The notes beneath the pieces were generated by a model, which saw only the letters and a program-made list of their open reading frames with translations, searched no databases and was not told where the DNA came from. From Patescibacteria group bacterium UBA6033 (GTDB lineage Bacteria > Patescibacteriota > Minisyncoccia > Phycocordibacterales > Phycocordibacteraceae), in the NCBI GenBank assembly GCA_002429325.1, contig DIZH01000023.1:1-47919 (forward strand): a stretch of DNA of 47,919 nt, read 5' to 3'. Of this stretch, positions 1 to 6,853 are shown in pieces (within the stretch, counting starts at the first letter, position 1; every line of letters begins with the position of its first letter). Both the position numbers and the translations under genes were made by a program.

Positions 1-849
1 CTCATCATTCTTGTAATACTCGTTGTAGCACTCGGCGCGTATGCCGCATGGTACACCTATCACCGGCATGAAGTCATTGTTCAACTCGACAAATGTGACT
101 ACGCGCTCACACATCCAGAAGCGTCTCCGAAGATGCGCGCGCCAGACGGTACATTTGTGTCGGTCATGACACCCTGTCTTATGCAACCCGTTCCACCGAG
201 CATTGCGGATCTTTTGCGCCGCCGCGTCTCTTTTACTAGAGTTCCGGAGAGCACGAAAGTGAACCCGTACTCGTTCGTAGATGTACTCTTAGGGCGATAC
301 ACACTCGGCCCTAATCTTGGTGCACCTTGCAATCAATCGGCCACGACGACGGATTGCTCGAAGCTTGTGTCATTGCCGCAAACACCGCCACCGCCATACG
401 TGCCGCCGAACCAGGTACAGCCAATCGAGACATGGGTCTCGGCAACAAGCACTCCTATCCCGCTTTTCGGTTTTTCATTCGAGCTTCCGGCTGGCTGGCA
501 CGGAGCAGTATATAAAGATGCCTATCTTCAAACCTTGCACGCGCTCGTGCAGAGCGACTTGAGTGACAAAGGCTTCACCATCGATTGTCCGCCTGCTGGC
601 AAAGGGCTTGAGGCCGCGACGCGGCTTTCGAGCGAAGAGCGCTCATTCACGACCGACGGCACTGATTACTCGGTGGCTTTCGAGGAATGGACCGCTCCCG
701 GCAATGATCCGTGGTATTTCCTCTGGGTGCGGACACCACAATTGGGTGACTCCTCGAATGGTTCGTCTGGTACGTATTGTCTCGCGCAAGGGACTGCAAC
801 GCCCGACATCGAGAAGGCAATGCGGACGATGTACGAGAGCTGGAATTAA
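1..849 (+). CDS. Hypothetical membrane-anchored protein, 5' end outside the window
   Basis: The reading frame is open from base 1 and ends with TAA at 847-849, so the start lies upstream of the window. The first visible residues form a hydrophobic segment (about residues 1-20, rich in Leu, Ile and Val), followed by a long soluble part with a proline-rich stretch near 360-420 and four or more cysteines. This suggests a single-pass protein with an extracytoplasmic domain. The next gene starts 3 bases after the stop and has the same architecture, so the two are probably cotranscribed. I recognise no family. An internal ATG at 133 would remove the membrane segment and is unlikely to be the start. 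Confidence 0.6.
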   Translation, partial: LIILVILVVALGAYAAWYTYHRHEVIVQLDKCDYALTHPEASPKMRAPDGTFVSVMTPCLMQPVPPSIADLLRRRVSFTRVPESTKVNPYSFVDVLLGRYTLGPNLGAPCNQSATTTDCSKLVSLPQTPPPPYVPPNQVQPIETWVSATSTPIPLFGFSFELPAGWHGAVYKDAYLQTLHALVQSDLSDKGFTIDCPPAGKGLEAATRLSSEERSFTTDGTDYSVAFEEWTAPGNDPWYFLWVRTPQLGDSSNGSSGTYCLAQGTATPDIEKAMRTMYESWN

Positions 850-852
850 CTT

Positions 853-1611
853 ATGAATAAAATATATATCATCGCAATTGTTTGTCTCGCAGTATTGGCC
901 TGTGTTTTTGCCATATGGAAAGTGCATTCACCGGCAGCCGCTCCGACACCATCCACTGACACCACTTATACTCCGGTTGATGAAAAAACTGCGCTCGCCC
1001 AGCTTCAGGCTGATATGCAAAACGTCACGCCTCATTTTATAGCCAACAATGAAGGGGGCGGTCATGCGTCATTCACCCCAGAAGAGCAGAAAATAAGAGA
1101 TGATTTGGTCGCGTTGTATGCTGCGCGATACGCAGCGACATCTCCAAGCTCTCCTGCCAGCGCCTGGCTAGTGACCGCACAGAACGGCATATGGCTCAAT
1201 GCTATCGGCCAGAGATATCTCCTCGTTACGGAAGCAAATGTAAAAAGCGCGATTGATGAAATCTTCGACGTGCAAACTGGGCAAGTCATGCCTATTTCTG
1301 GCTCTAATAAATTACGTTATTATCTCACGCCTGACAGGGACGTCGCGCTTTACATCGACTCACAAGCGCTCTATACCTACTCTCTCAATCAAGCGACTAG
1401 CACTCCCGTGGCAGGCTCACAGCTGAGCGGAACAGAGACGTATCACAACGGCTACATAGGGGGGATAGGGATAGAAATTAATCCAAAGGAGACGCATACG
1501 AAAAACAGCATTACTATCTCGGTTTTTGACTCAAGCAAGAGCGTACAAAACTCGGAGGTACCGGGAGCCACGATGTACGCAAAGGTCGGGCAAAAGACGC
1601 TGTCGTTCTAA
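853..1611 (+). CDS. Hypothetical single-pass exported protein
   Basis: The product is 252 residues long, with an N-terminal hydrophobic segment (about residues 4-22), a Pro/Thr/Ser linker (about 28-45) and a soluble domain without recognisable motifs. It begins 3 bases after the upstream stop, which suggests translational coupling. A hairpin terminator follows directly. The linker-then-domain plan is typical of envelope proteins held at the outer face of the membrane. No function can be assigned. Confidence 0.65.
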   Translation: MNKIYIIAIVCLAVLACVFAIWKVHSPAAAPTPSTDTTYTPVDEKTALAQLQADMQNVTPHFIANNEGGGHASFTPEEQKIRDDLVALYAARYAATSPSSPASAWLVTAQNGIWLNAIGQRYLLVTEANVKSAIDEIFDVQTGQVMPISGSNKLRYYLTPDRDVALYIDSQALYTYSLNQATSTPVAGSQLSGTETYHNGYIGGIGIEINPKETHTKNSITISVFDSSKSVQNSEVPGATMYAKVGQKTLSF

Positions 1612-1623
1612 AATTTTTCAAAA

Positions 1624-1653
1624 CCCCCCACACTTCGGTGCGGGATTTTTCTT
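1624..1653 (+). terminator. Rho-independent terminator, probably bidirectional
   Basis: The arms CCCACAC (1627-1633) and GTGCGGG (1638-1644) enclose a TTCG tetraloop, with one A-C mismatch, and are followed by ATTTTTC. It ends the forward operon. Read on the other strand it is followed by GTTTT, so it can also stop the convergent gene at 1669-2307. Confidence 0.75.
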
Positions 1654-1668
1654 TGTAAAATTGATTTA

Positions 1669-2307
1669 TTATTGAGGGCTTTTATCAGGTGTGAACTGCA
1701 ATCCATCAATAAATTTCTGAAATTCCGTTCCATAATTGGTCGTCGTAGATTCTACAAAAATGAAATTAACATCTTGGCAGTAACCCCTTGAGGGGGCAGA
1801 AAATAGAGTGAGACTATAGGCGTCTTCCATAACGGGACTGGTGGTGTTGGTAAGATTTCGTGTATGAACTAATACTGCATTGTGTCCTTTTATACTAATT
1901 GGCTTTTGATCCACCAAACCTTTTAGGTACGTGGTGATGTTTCTTTGTTCTCTTTGTCTAAACTCCGCTTCTGTCTCCCCCCTCCCACAAGGCCTATAAG
2001 CAAGGCTGAGGTTTGCACCCTTCACTAAGACTTGTTGTACACACCCTGCACCCTTACAGTCTACCGTCGCAGGATTCTCCCACTCCAAAAAGTAGTCGGG
2101 AGATGTAAAAGCTGTGACAATTGCCGAAGTTGCAGGATTCCCCACGACTGCCCATCCATGAGGTACGTATGTTTCAGAAAACACACCCTCGGGTTGAGTT
2201 GCAGAAGAGTTGTTAGTTATCTTTGTTTTTGAATTTTCTATAAACAAATACGACCCACCCGCCACGACAAGCACCGCCACAACCGCAACGGGGACTATCT
2301 TTTTCAT
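1669..2307 (-). CDS. Hypothetical single-pass exported protein
   Basis: The product is 212 residues. Residues 1-3 are MKK and about 4-24 form a transmembrane or signal-anchor segment. The remainder is soluble with five cysteines, which could form disulfides outside the cell. A CATAAT hexamer (2314-2319 on this strand) lies 6 bases before the ATG, so transcription would start at the start codon itself. It is convergent with the preceding operon. No known family is recognised. Confidence 0.6.
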   Translation of the reverse strand: MKKIVPVAVVAVLVVAGGSYLFIENSKTKITNNSSATQPEGVFSETYVPHGWAVVGNPATSAIVTAFTSPDYFLEWENPATVDCKGAGCVQQVLVKGANLSLAYRPCGRGETEAEFRQREQRNITTYLKGLVDQKPISIKGHNAVLVHTRNLTNTTSPVMEDAYSLTLFSAPSRGYCQDVNFIFVESTTTNYGTEFQKFIDGLQFTPDKSPQ

Positions 2308-2313
2308 GTTCCG

Positions 2314-2319
2314 ATTATG
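2314..2319 (-). promoter_or_regulatory. -10 hexamer CATAAT, leaderless start
   Basis: The hexamer ends 6 bases before the ATG of the gene at 1669-2307, placing the expected +1 at the A of ATG. No ribosome binding site could fit. Confidence 0.5.
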
Positions 2320-2476
2320 TCACATTCTTGTTGCAATAAATACGGGAGTAAAATCACATATAAAGTTCATGGCTCAAGGGAGCAATCCCTGCCGTTTTAT
2401 AATTTCTCGTTCAAAACGACGGGGATTTGTGCGGTGGTATGGGTACGGGTACAGTACCGACACGGGCAACAGGTAC

Positions 2477-2510
2477 GAAAAATCGCATGGTGCAAACCAT
2501 GCGATTTTTC
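2477..2510. terminator. Perfect 14-bp hairpin with A and T runs (bidirectional terminator)
   Basis: The arms GAAAAATCGCATGG (2477-2490) and CCATGCGATTTTTC (2497-2510) are exact complements around a 6-base loop. The stem carries an A run on one side and a T run on the other, the usual form of a bidirectional terminator. It sits between two divergently transcribed genes (1669-2307 and 2595-3659), where no terminator is expected. The rest of 2308-2594 has no convincing coding frame. Confidence 0.7.
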
Positions 2511-2580
2511 GCTGTATCCAAATGTCCTTTTGAGGGAGGTTGTCAGTGGGGAGGGTAACAATACACGGTTACATACGTCG

Positions 2581-2586
2581 TATAAT
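2581..2586 (+). promoter_or_regulatory. -10 hexamer TATAAT, near-leaderless start
   Basis: A perfect consensus TATAAT ends 8 bases before the ATG at 2595, so the transcript would begin within about 2 bases of the start codon. Confidence 0.6.
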
Positions 2587-2594
2587 AAGCAGTG

Positions 2595-3659
2595 ATGAAA
2601 AGAACACGCACATTCGTAGTGGTGGCACTTACTCTTTCTTTTTTTGCGGTACCCGCAATGTCTTTTGCCGCGGCTCTTACCCCGCAGCAATCAAGCAGCC
2701 TCATTGCAGTCGTGCAATCATCTCCCGGCACACCCGCAAGTGCCTTCGTTTCTCTTATAACGGCTTTCTCAAATATAACGGTAAACCAAGCAATCAGTCT
2801 CATTACTGTTGTTCAAGCAGCCCCTGGCGTTCCCGCAAATGCTTTTGTTGATCTTCTAACCTCTTTTACAGTCGATACTGTCGCAACGCCCCCGACAACA
2901 CCAGTTGCGACCCCGCCAACCCCGCACGTGTCCGTAATCGGCAGCCCCTATTTTTCGAGCACTATGGGTTATGACCTCTCCTACAACACTCTCTCGTATC
3001 CTGCCGAGTCGTTTGGTTTCGCCGTGGTGGGAGTGACTGGCGGCAAAGCGTTTGTGCATAACTCCCGTATCTCCTCTGAATACCAATGGACAAAATTTTC
3101 AGCAAAAACAGCCGCGACATTGTATATGAACCTCAACGCGCCCTATGGTAGCACGGTTGTTGCAAACATTGGAGCCCCGAAGACCTGTCCGGCACGCGCG
3201 GCAGGGAGCAGTGCGACGAGTACCGAGCCTACTGCCTGCGAGGGCTACAACTACGGGTACAACGCTGCCAAGGATGCTTATACATACGCGACAGGAACGG
3301 GAGTCACGTCCTCACTGTGGTGGCTCGATATTGAGGAGGCAAACAGCTGGTCAGTCGATACTTCGGCGAACGACACGACAATACAAGGGGCAATTGACTA
3401 CCTCAACAGCAAGAATATCCGCGTCGGCATCTACTCAGTCCCATTCATGTGGAAGAATATCGCCGGAACCTATGTTCCGACGCAGACGATTGGAGGACTC
3501 CCAATACCGATTCCTACATGGTTTCCAATAGGTATCACCACCATCGTGGGCGCTATAAACGCCTGCTCAACTATCTCAAGCTTCATACCCGGTAGTCCTG
3601 TATGGGTCGTGCAGTATGAAGCAGATTCTACCGCCGTTGACCAGAACGTCGCCTGCTAG
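2595..3659 (+). CDS. Secreted protein with a glycoside-hydrolase-25/DUF1906-like TIM-barrel region
   Basis: I chose the ATG at 2595 over the GTG at 2592 because it begins the basic signal peptide MKRTRTF; about 26 residues precede a likely cut after Ala-Ala. Two similar segments of about 30 residues follow (both contain a VVQ-x-PG-P-A-x-AFV pattern), then a Pro/Thr linker near residues 95-110. The C-terminal 240 residues contain WWLDIEEANSWS and GVYSVPF-like strands, which resemble secreted actinobacterial proteins related to GH25/DUF1906 barrels. The acidic pair in WLDIEE would be the candidate active site. Enzymatic activity is inference; a non-catalytic wall-binding role is possible. Confidence 0.55.
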   Translation: MKRTRTFVVVALTLSFFAVPAMSFAAALTPQQSSSLIAVVQSSPGTPASAFVSLITAFSNITVNQAISLITVVQAAPGVPANAFVDLLTSFTVDTVATPPTTPVATPPTPHVSVIGSPYFSSTMGYDLSYNTLSYPAESFGFAVVGVTGGKAFVHNSRISSEYQWTKFSAKTAATLYMNLNAPYGSTVVANIGAPKTCPARAAGSSATSTEPTACEGYNYGYNAAKDAYTYATGTGVTSSLWWLDIEEANSWSVDTSANDTTIQGAIDYLNSKNIRVGIYSVPFMWKNIAGTYVPTQTIGGLPIPIPTWFPIGITTIVGAINACSTISSFIPGSPVWVVQYEADSTAVDQNVAC

Positions 3660-3810
3660 CCACAACCTCTTTGGATTGCTTGTGGTAGTGGTAGAGTGCC
3701 GGCCCCGGGCAATACGGTTGTGACGCCTACCTGCGCAGGCAGGGAACCAGTCCCGGCGGGCCCCCATTAGGGTAAGCGCAGTATCCACATAGGCCTTCGT
3801 TGGCCGATGC

Positions 3811-3816
3811 TATACT
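3811..3816 (+). promoter_or_regulatory. -10 hexamer TATACT upstream of the PG-binding protein
   Basis: The hexamer predicts a +1 near 3823 and a leader of about 32 bases for the gene at 3855. The interval 3660-3810 is GC-rich and contains the short palindrome CCTGCGCAGG, but no coding frame was found. Confidence 0.4.
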
Positions 3817-3854
3817 AAGTCCTCACCTAATTATTCAGTAGTATTCCTTATCAC

Positions 3855-4466
3855 ATGCATACCTTCATACGTTCTCATGTTGTTTCTATTGCGGCAGGCG
3901 CCGCAGTTCTTACATCGCTTCTCAGTATGGCGCCTATTGCTCAAGCGGCGACTCTCTCTACTGTCCAGATACAGGCCATCACAAATCTTTTACAAGCGTT
4001 TGGCGCTGATTCAGCCGTAGTTGCAAATGTCCAAGCTGTGCTTGAAGGCTCAGCGCCCTCAGCCCCTGCGGTACAATCGTCCACTGGCTCGGGAGCAGTG
4101 CTGGGCGGAAATGGTTGCGATGTGGTATCCGGTAACCTTCATATCGGTACCACCGGTGCTGAAGTATCTCAGCTACAGTCCTTCCTTAGCAAGGATAAGA
4201 GCATCTACCCAGATGGCTCTGTGACAGGGTATTTCGGTCGAATGACTGAAGACGCTGTCCAACGCTGGCAGTCGGCGCACAACATCGTAGCCACAGGGAC
4301 GCCTTCTACGACTGGCTTCGGTGCTATCGGCCCCCAGACGCTCAAGGAGATTGATCGTGAGATGGAACTGGAGTGCGAGAACGGGGATTCAAACGTTTCC
4401 TCGACCTCTTCTGAATCGCACTCTTCTGGCGCTAGTACCGCCTCTTCAACCTCGCACGAAAACTAA
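3855..4466 (+). CDS. Secreted peptidoglycan-binding-domain protein
   Basis: The product is 203 residues. A signal peptide (about 1-31, ending AQAA) is followed by a helical stretch (about 32-65), an Ala/Ser linker, and a PG_binding_1-like domain at about 92-170 with the family signature IGTTGAEVSQLQSFL, GYFGRMTEDAVQRWQ and GAIGPQTLKEI. The tail from about 175 is acidic and Ser/Thr-rich. Such domains bind peptidoglycan non-catalytically, and related proteins are common in Parcubacteria. A 36-base palindromic terminator follows. The domain call is firm; the cellular role is not known. Confidence 0.85.
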   Translation: MHTFIRSHVVSIAAGAAVLTSLLSMAPIAQAATLSTVQIQAITNLLQAFGADSAVVANVQAVLEGSAPSAPAVQSSTGSGAVLGGNGCDVVSGNLHIGTTGAEVSQLQSFLSKDKSIYPDGSVTGYFGRMTEDAVQRWQSAHNIVATGTPSTTGFGAIGPQTLKEIDREMELECENGDSNVSSTSSESHSSGASTASSTSHEN

Positions 4467-4484
4467 TACTGCTTCGACAGTAGT

Positions 4485-4520
4485 ATGCAAAAGCCATGAC
4501 CTAGGTCATGGCTTTTGCAT
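4485..4520. terminator. Perfect 36-base palindrome, bidirectional terminator
   Basis: The two 18-base halves are exact reverse complements centred on CCTAGG, with internal AAAA and TTTT runs. It lies between the convergent genes ending at 4466 and 4540 and can stop transcription from both sides. Confidence 0.8.
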
Positions 4521-4539
4521 GTTTCGAATCACTCTAGTG

Positions 4540-5208
4540 TTAAAGACTATTTGCAGCTATCGCTGCATCAAAGAGTTCTGGTTTCTGAGGATGGTGCGCA
4601 TCCAGAGTTTCAATGAATTCGTCGCGCTGAAGTAAAAAACGCGGATTAGACGCCCTCTCAGCACCAAGAGTCGACGCAGTGCGGCCTTTATAATCATGAG
4701 CAGGGTAGACAATTGTGCTGTCTGGTAGTGAGACAAGCGCTGTATGAAGCGAATCATAGAGCGCTATGCTGCTGCCTACTTGGAAATCTGTGCGGCCGGT
4801 ACCGCCAATGAGGAGTGTGTCTCCCGTAAAAACGGCCCCATCGGCATAGATAGAAATGCTTTCGTTCGTGTGGCCAGGTGTTGCGATGATTTCGAGTTCT
4901 GAAGCGCCAAGAGGCAAGCGCTCGCCGCCAGCTACCGCAATATCCTTGTGTGGAGAAGGCGCGCTCTTATGGCGCACAATGCGCGCGCCAGTCTCTCTCG
5001 CTATCTTACTTGCAGACGAGATATGGTCGGCGTGAGTATGTGTTTCTATCACATAGCACAGCGTCGCATCATGCTCTACAAGCGCGGATAGATACACTTC
5101 ATCGGCTATCTCTTCTGATGGGTCGATAATGGCCGCTTCTTTTGAAATCGAATCAAGAACGAGGTAGGAGAGACATCCGCGAGGGGAGTGGAAGGGGGTA
5201 GTCTTCAT
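4540..5208 (-). CDS. ETHE1-like persulfide dioxygenase (metallo-beta-lactamase fold)
   Basis: The product is 222 residues. Metal ligands are visible as HTHADH (57-62), H113 in PGHT, D130 in TGD and H171 in PAHDY. LLIGGTGRTDFQ (about 132-143) is the signature of the ETHE1/persulfide dioxygenase group of glyoxalase-II-like enzymes, which oxidise glutathione or low-molecular-weight persulfide to sulfite using a mononuclear iron. It is the last gene of a three-gene operon with a rhodanese 12 bases upstream and a CsoR-family repressor, an arrangement like the cst sulfide-stress operons. The subfamily assignment is strong; the physiological thiol carrier is unknown. Confidence 0.85.
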   Translation of the reverse strand: MKTTPFHSPRGCLSYLVLDSISKEAAIIDPSEEIADEVYLSALVEHDATLCYVIETHTHADHISSASKIARETGARIVRHKSAPSPHKDIAVAGGERLPLGASELEIIATPGHTNESISIYADGAVFTGDTLLIGGTGRTDFQVGSSIALYDSLHTALVSLPDSTIVYPAHDYKGRTASTLGAERASNPRFLLQRDEFIETLDAHHPQKPELFDAAIAANSL

Positions 5209-5220
5209 GAAAGTACAAGA

Positions 5221-5547
5221 TTAGACAGTGGGGAGACCGGCATTCTGCCAGGCTATGATGCCGCCAGACACATTCATCACTTGCTTCAGACCAAGTCCAT
5301 GGAGGAGGTTTGCCGCCCTTGCACTGCGGCCGCCCGAACGGCACATCACATAGATTGAAGAATATCCGGCGAGGCGAGAAGCCTGTGCCTCGAGACGGTC
5401 GAGCGGGATATTGAGTGCCCCTGGTACGCCGACTTCGCGCACTTCATCTTTGGTACGGACGTCGAGCAGAACGTTCCCATCAGTACCAAGACGTTCATAG
5501 GCTTCGGTAACAGAAACACTTTTCGGCCCAAAGGAGAATCCAAACAT
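5221..5547 (-). CDS. Rhodanese-domain sulfurtransferase
   Basis: This is a single-domain rhodanese of 108 residues. The active-site loop is CRSGGRSA with catalytic Cys69, and the CH2A-like motif LLDVRTKDEVREVGVPGA occurs at about 27-44. The start at 5547 (MFGFSFG) was chosen because the longer frame to 5637 would overlap the upstream repressor gene by about 79 bases. It is expected to carry sulfane sulfur as a cysteine persulfide and to hand it to or receive it from the persulfide dioxygenase encoded next. Confidence 0.85.
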   Translation of the reverse strand: MFGFSFGPKSVSVTEAYERLGTDGNVLLDVRTKDEVREVGVPGALNIPLDRLEAQASRLAGYSSIYVMCRSGGRSARAANLLHGLGLKQVMNVSGGIIAWQNAGLPTV

Positions 5548-5558
5548 AGGTATAGAAG

Positions 5559-5822
5559 TTACGAGAGAATAAATGCTGAATTGATAATAGTGTCGAGTTC
5601 GTTTGCGAGATGCTCTTTGTCCATTTTCTCGAGACAATCTTTTGCATGTTCGTGGGAAACCGCTTCACCGAAACTCCTAAGGCCATTGACGGCAGCTTTC
5701 ACTTGATAGAGCGTTTTTGCACAGTCAACCTCTGTATCGGTTTCGAGCGAGCGTTTTAGTGCTGCAATTTGGCCTTCGACGCGGCTCAGGCGCGCAATGA
5801 CATCAGAGGGAAGCGATTTCAT
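5559..5822 (-). CDS. CsoR/CstR-family transcriptional repressor
   Basis: This is an all-helical DUF156 protein of 87 residues. Conserved sensing residues are Cys34, His59 and Cys63, the Cys-His-Cys arrangement of copper-sensing CsoR, and the N-terminal DNA-binding face carries RLSRVEGQIAAL. It heads an operon for sulfur handling, which would instead suggest a CstR-like persulfide sensor; CstR normally lacks the His. A palindromic operator overlaps the promoter, so autoregulation is likely. The inducer, Cu(I) or persulfide, cannot be decided from sequence. Confidence 0.85.
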   Translation of the reverse strand: MKSLPSDVIARLSRVEGQIAALKRSLETDTEVDCAKTLYQVKAAVNGLRSFGEAVSHEHAKDCLEKMDKEHLANELDTIINSAFILS

Positions 5823-5840
5823 AAAAGTGTCTTGTAAGCC

Positions 5841-5846
5841 AGTATA
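5841..5846 (-). promoter_or_regulatory. -10 hexamer TATACT of the repressor/sulfur operon
   Basis: On the minus strand TATACT is directly adjacent to the operator palindrome and predicts a leader of about 12 bases before the ATG at 5822. Confidence 0.55.
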
Positions 5847-5866
5847 GCATACCCCTGGGGGTATGC
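5847..5866. promoter_or_regulatory. CsoR-type operator palindrome
   Basis: GCATACCCC and GGGGTATGC are perfect 9-base arms with a 2-base centre, matching the ATACCCC-GGGGTAT form of CsoR-family operators. The site abuts the -10 hexamer of the operon headed by the CsoR-like gene, so a bound repressor would block RNA polymerase. A similar palindrome lies at 10205-10225 before the second CsoR-like gene. Confidence 0.8.
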
Positions 5867-5968
5867 ACGTTCTTGTGTCCTTCCGCGGTTATTCGACTGT
5901 AATCATTCTGTACTAGCAACGGCAACGGAAATGGGAGATTAGCAGCTAAAAACCTTTGGATATCGAGT

Positions 5969-6244
5969 ATGGACGAATTCTTGAAAATGGACATTTTCTT
6001 TGTCGTCACGACCGTTGCGGTCATCGTACTCTCTTTCTTCACAGTGTTCGTTCTGTGGCGGCTTGAACGGATATTGAGGAATATCGAGCATATTTCAGGA
6101 CAGGTCACGCTCGAGAGCGATAGTGTCCGTAAAGATATTGCCGGAATGCGCGATGAAATCAGGCGCGGCAGGGGCCGCCTGAAATCGCTGTTCGGCTTTT
6201 TGGGGAAGTTCGCAAAGCGGACTGCAAAGAAATCGAAATCTTAA
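5969..6244 (+). CDS. Small membrane protein with a basic C-terminus
   Basis: The product is 91 residues, with one transmembrane helix (about 9-30), a helical, possibly coiled-coil region (about 31-66) and a basic tail rich in Lys and Arg. It resembles DUF948-like small membrane proteins only in layout. The next gene, 21 bases downstream, also encodes a small basic membrane protein, so the two may act together at the membrane. No function can be stated. Confidence 0.6.
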   Translation: MDEFLKMDIFFVVTTVAVIVLSFFTVFVLWRLERILRNIEHISGQVTLESDSVRKDIAGMRDEIRRGRGRLKSLFGFLGKFAKRTAKKSKS

Positions 6245-6265
6245 TCACTTATTCTCACGTAACGT

Positions 6266-6733
6266 ATGGCAAAGAAAACAACAAAAGGTGAAGTCGCAGC
6301 AGAGATAGCCGCCGGTCTCGTAGCCGCCGGAGCTGCGGCCGTTGCTGGCTATTACTTCTATGGAAGCAAAAAAGCAAAGGCACATAGAAAGATCGCCGCG
6401 AAATGGGCAACGAGCATGAAGAAAGAAGTGATGCGAGAAATAAAGCAGCTTCAGAAAGTCACGCCAGGCCAATTCGCGAAGGTCGTCGATACTGTCGCGA
6501 GTACGTATCGCGGAGCTCGTTCAGTCAATGCTGCAGACCTGAAGCGTGCCGTAAACGAATTGAAGTCGAACTGGGACATGGTACAGCGCGAAATGCAGAG
6601 TGAAGGCGCTAAGAATGTCTCGCGCGCAAAGACGGTAGGGAAGCGCTCGCTTGCGAGCGGTAAAAAGACCGTGAAGAAAATAGTGAGAAAGGTCGTCGCC
6701 AAGACAAGAGGGAAAACTCGTAAAAGCAAGTAG
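6266..6733 (+). CDS. Small membrane protein with a histone-H1-like Lys/Arg tail
   Basis: The product is 155 residues. An Ala/Gly-rich transmembrane segment (about 10-33, ending GYYFYGS) is YtxH-like. A helical middle follows (about 40-115), then a strongly basic tail from about 118 with many Lys, Arg and Ala. TATTCT at 6250-6255 could be its own -10 hexamer. The tail could bind nucleic acid or acidic polymers; this is inference. Confidence 0.6.
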   Translation: MAKKTTKGEVAAEIAAGLVAAGAAAVAGYYFYGSKKAKAHRKIAAKWATSMKKEVMREIKQLQKVTPGQFAKVVDTVASTYRGARSVNAADLKRAVNELKSNWDMVQREMQSEGAKNVSRAKTVGKRSLASGKKTVKKIVRKVVAKTRGKTRKSK

Positions 6734-6853
6734 TTATCATTGATAAATTGTGTCAAGAAAGTTATCCACAGAAAGTAATAGAGGCAGCAGACTTCTTTTG
6801 AACAGGGAGTACTCTAAGGAGAGAATTCTACTATAAATTAATATCGCTGAGGC

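Noticed and set aside
6762..6770. TTATCCACA, a perfect DnaA-box match
   Set aside because: A single box without neighbours, AT-rich unwinding region or dnaA/dnaN genes is not evidence of an origin.
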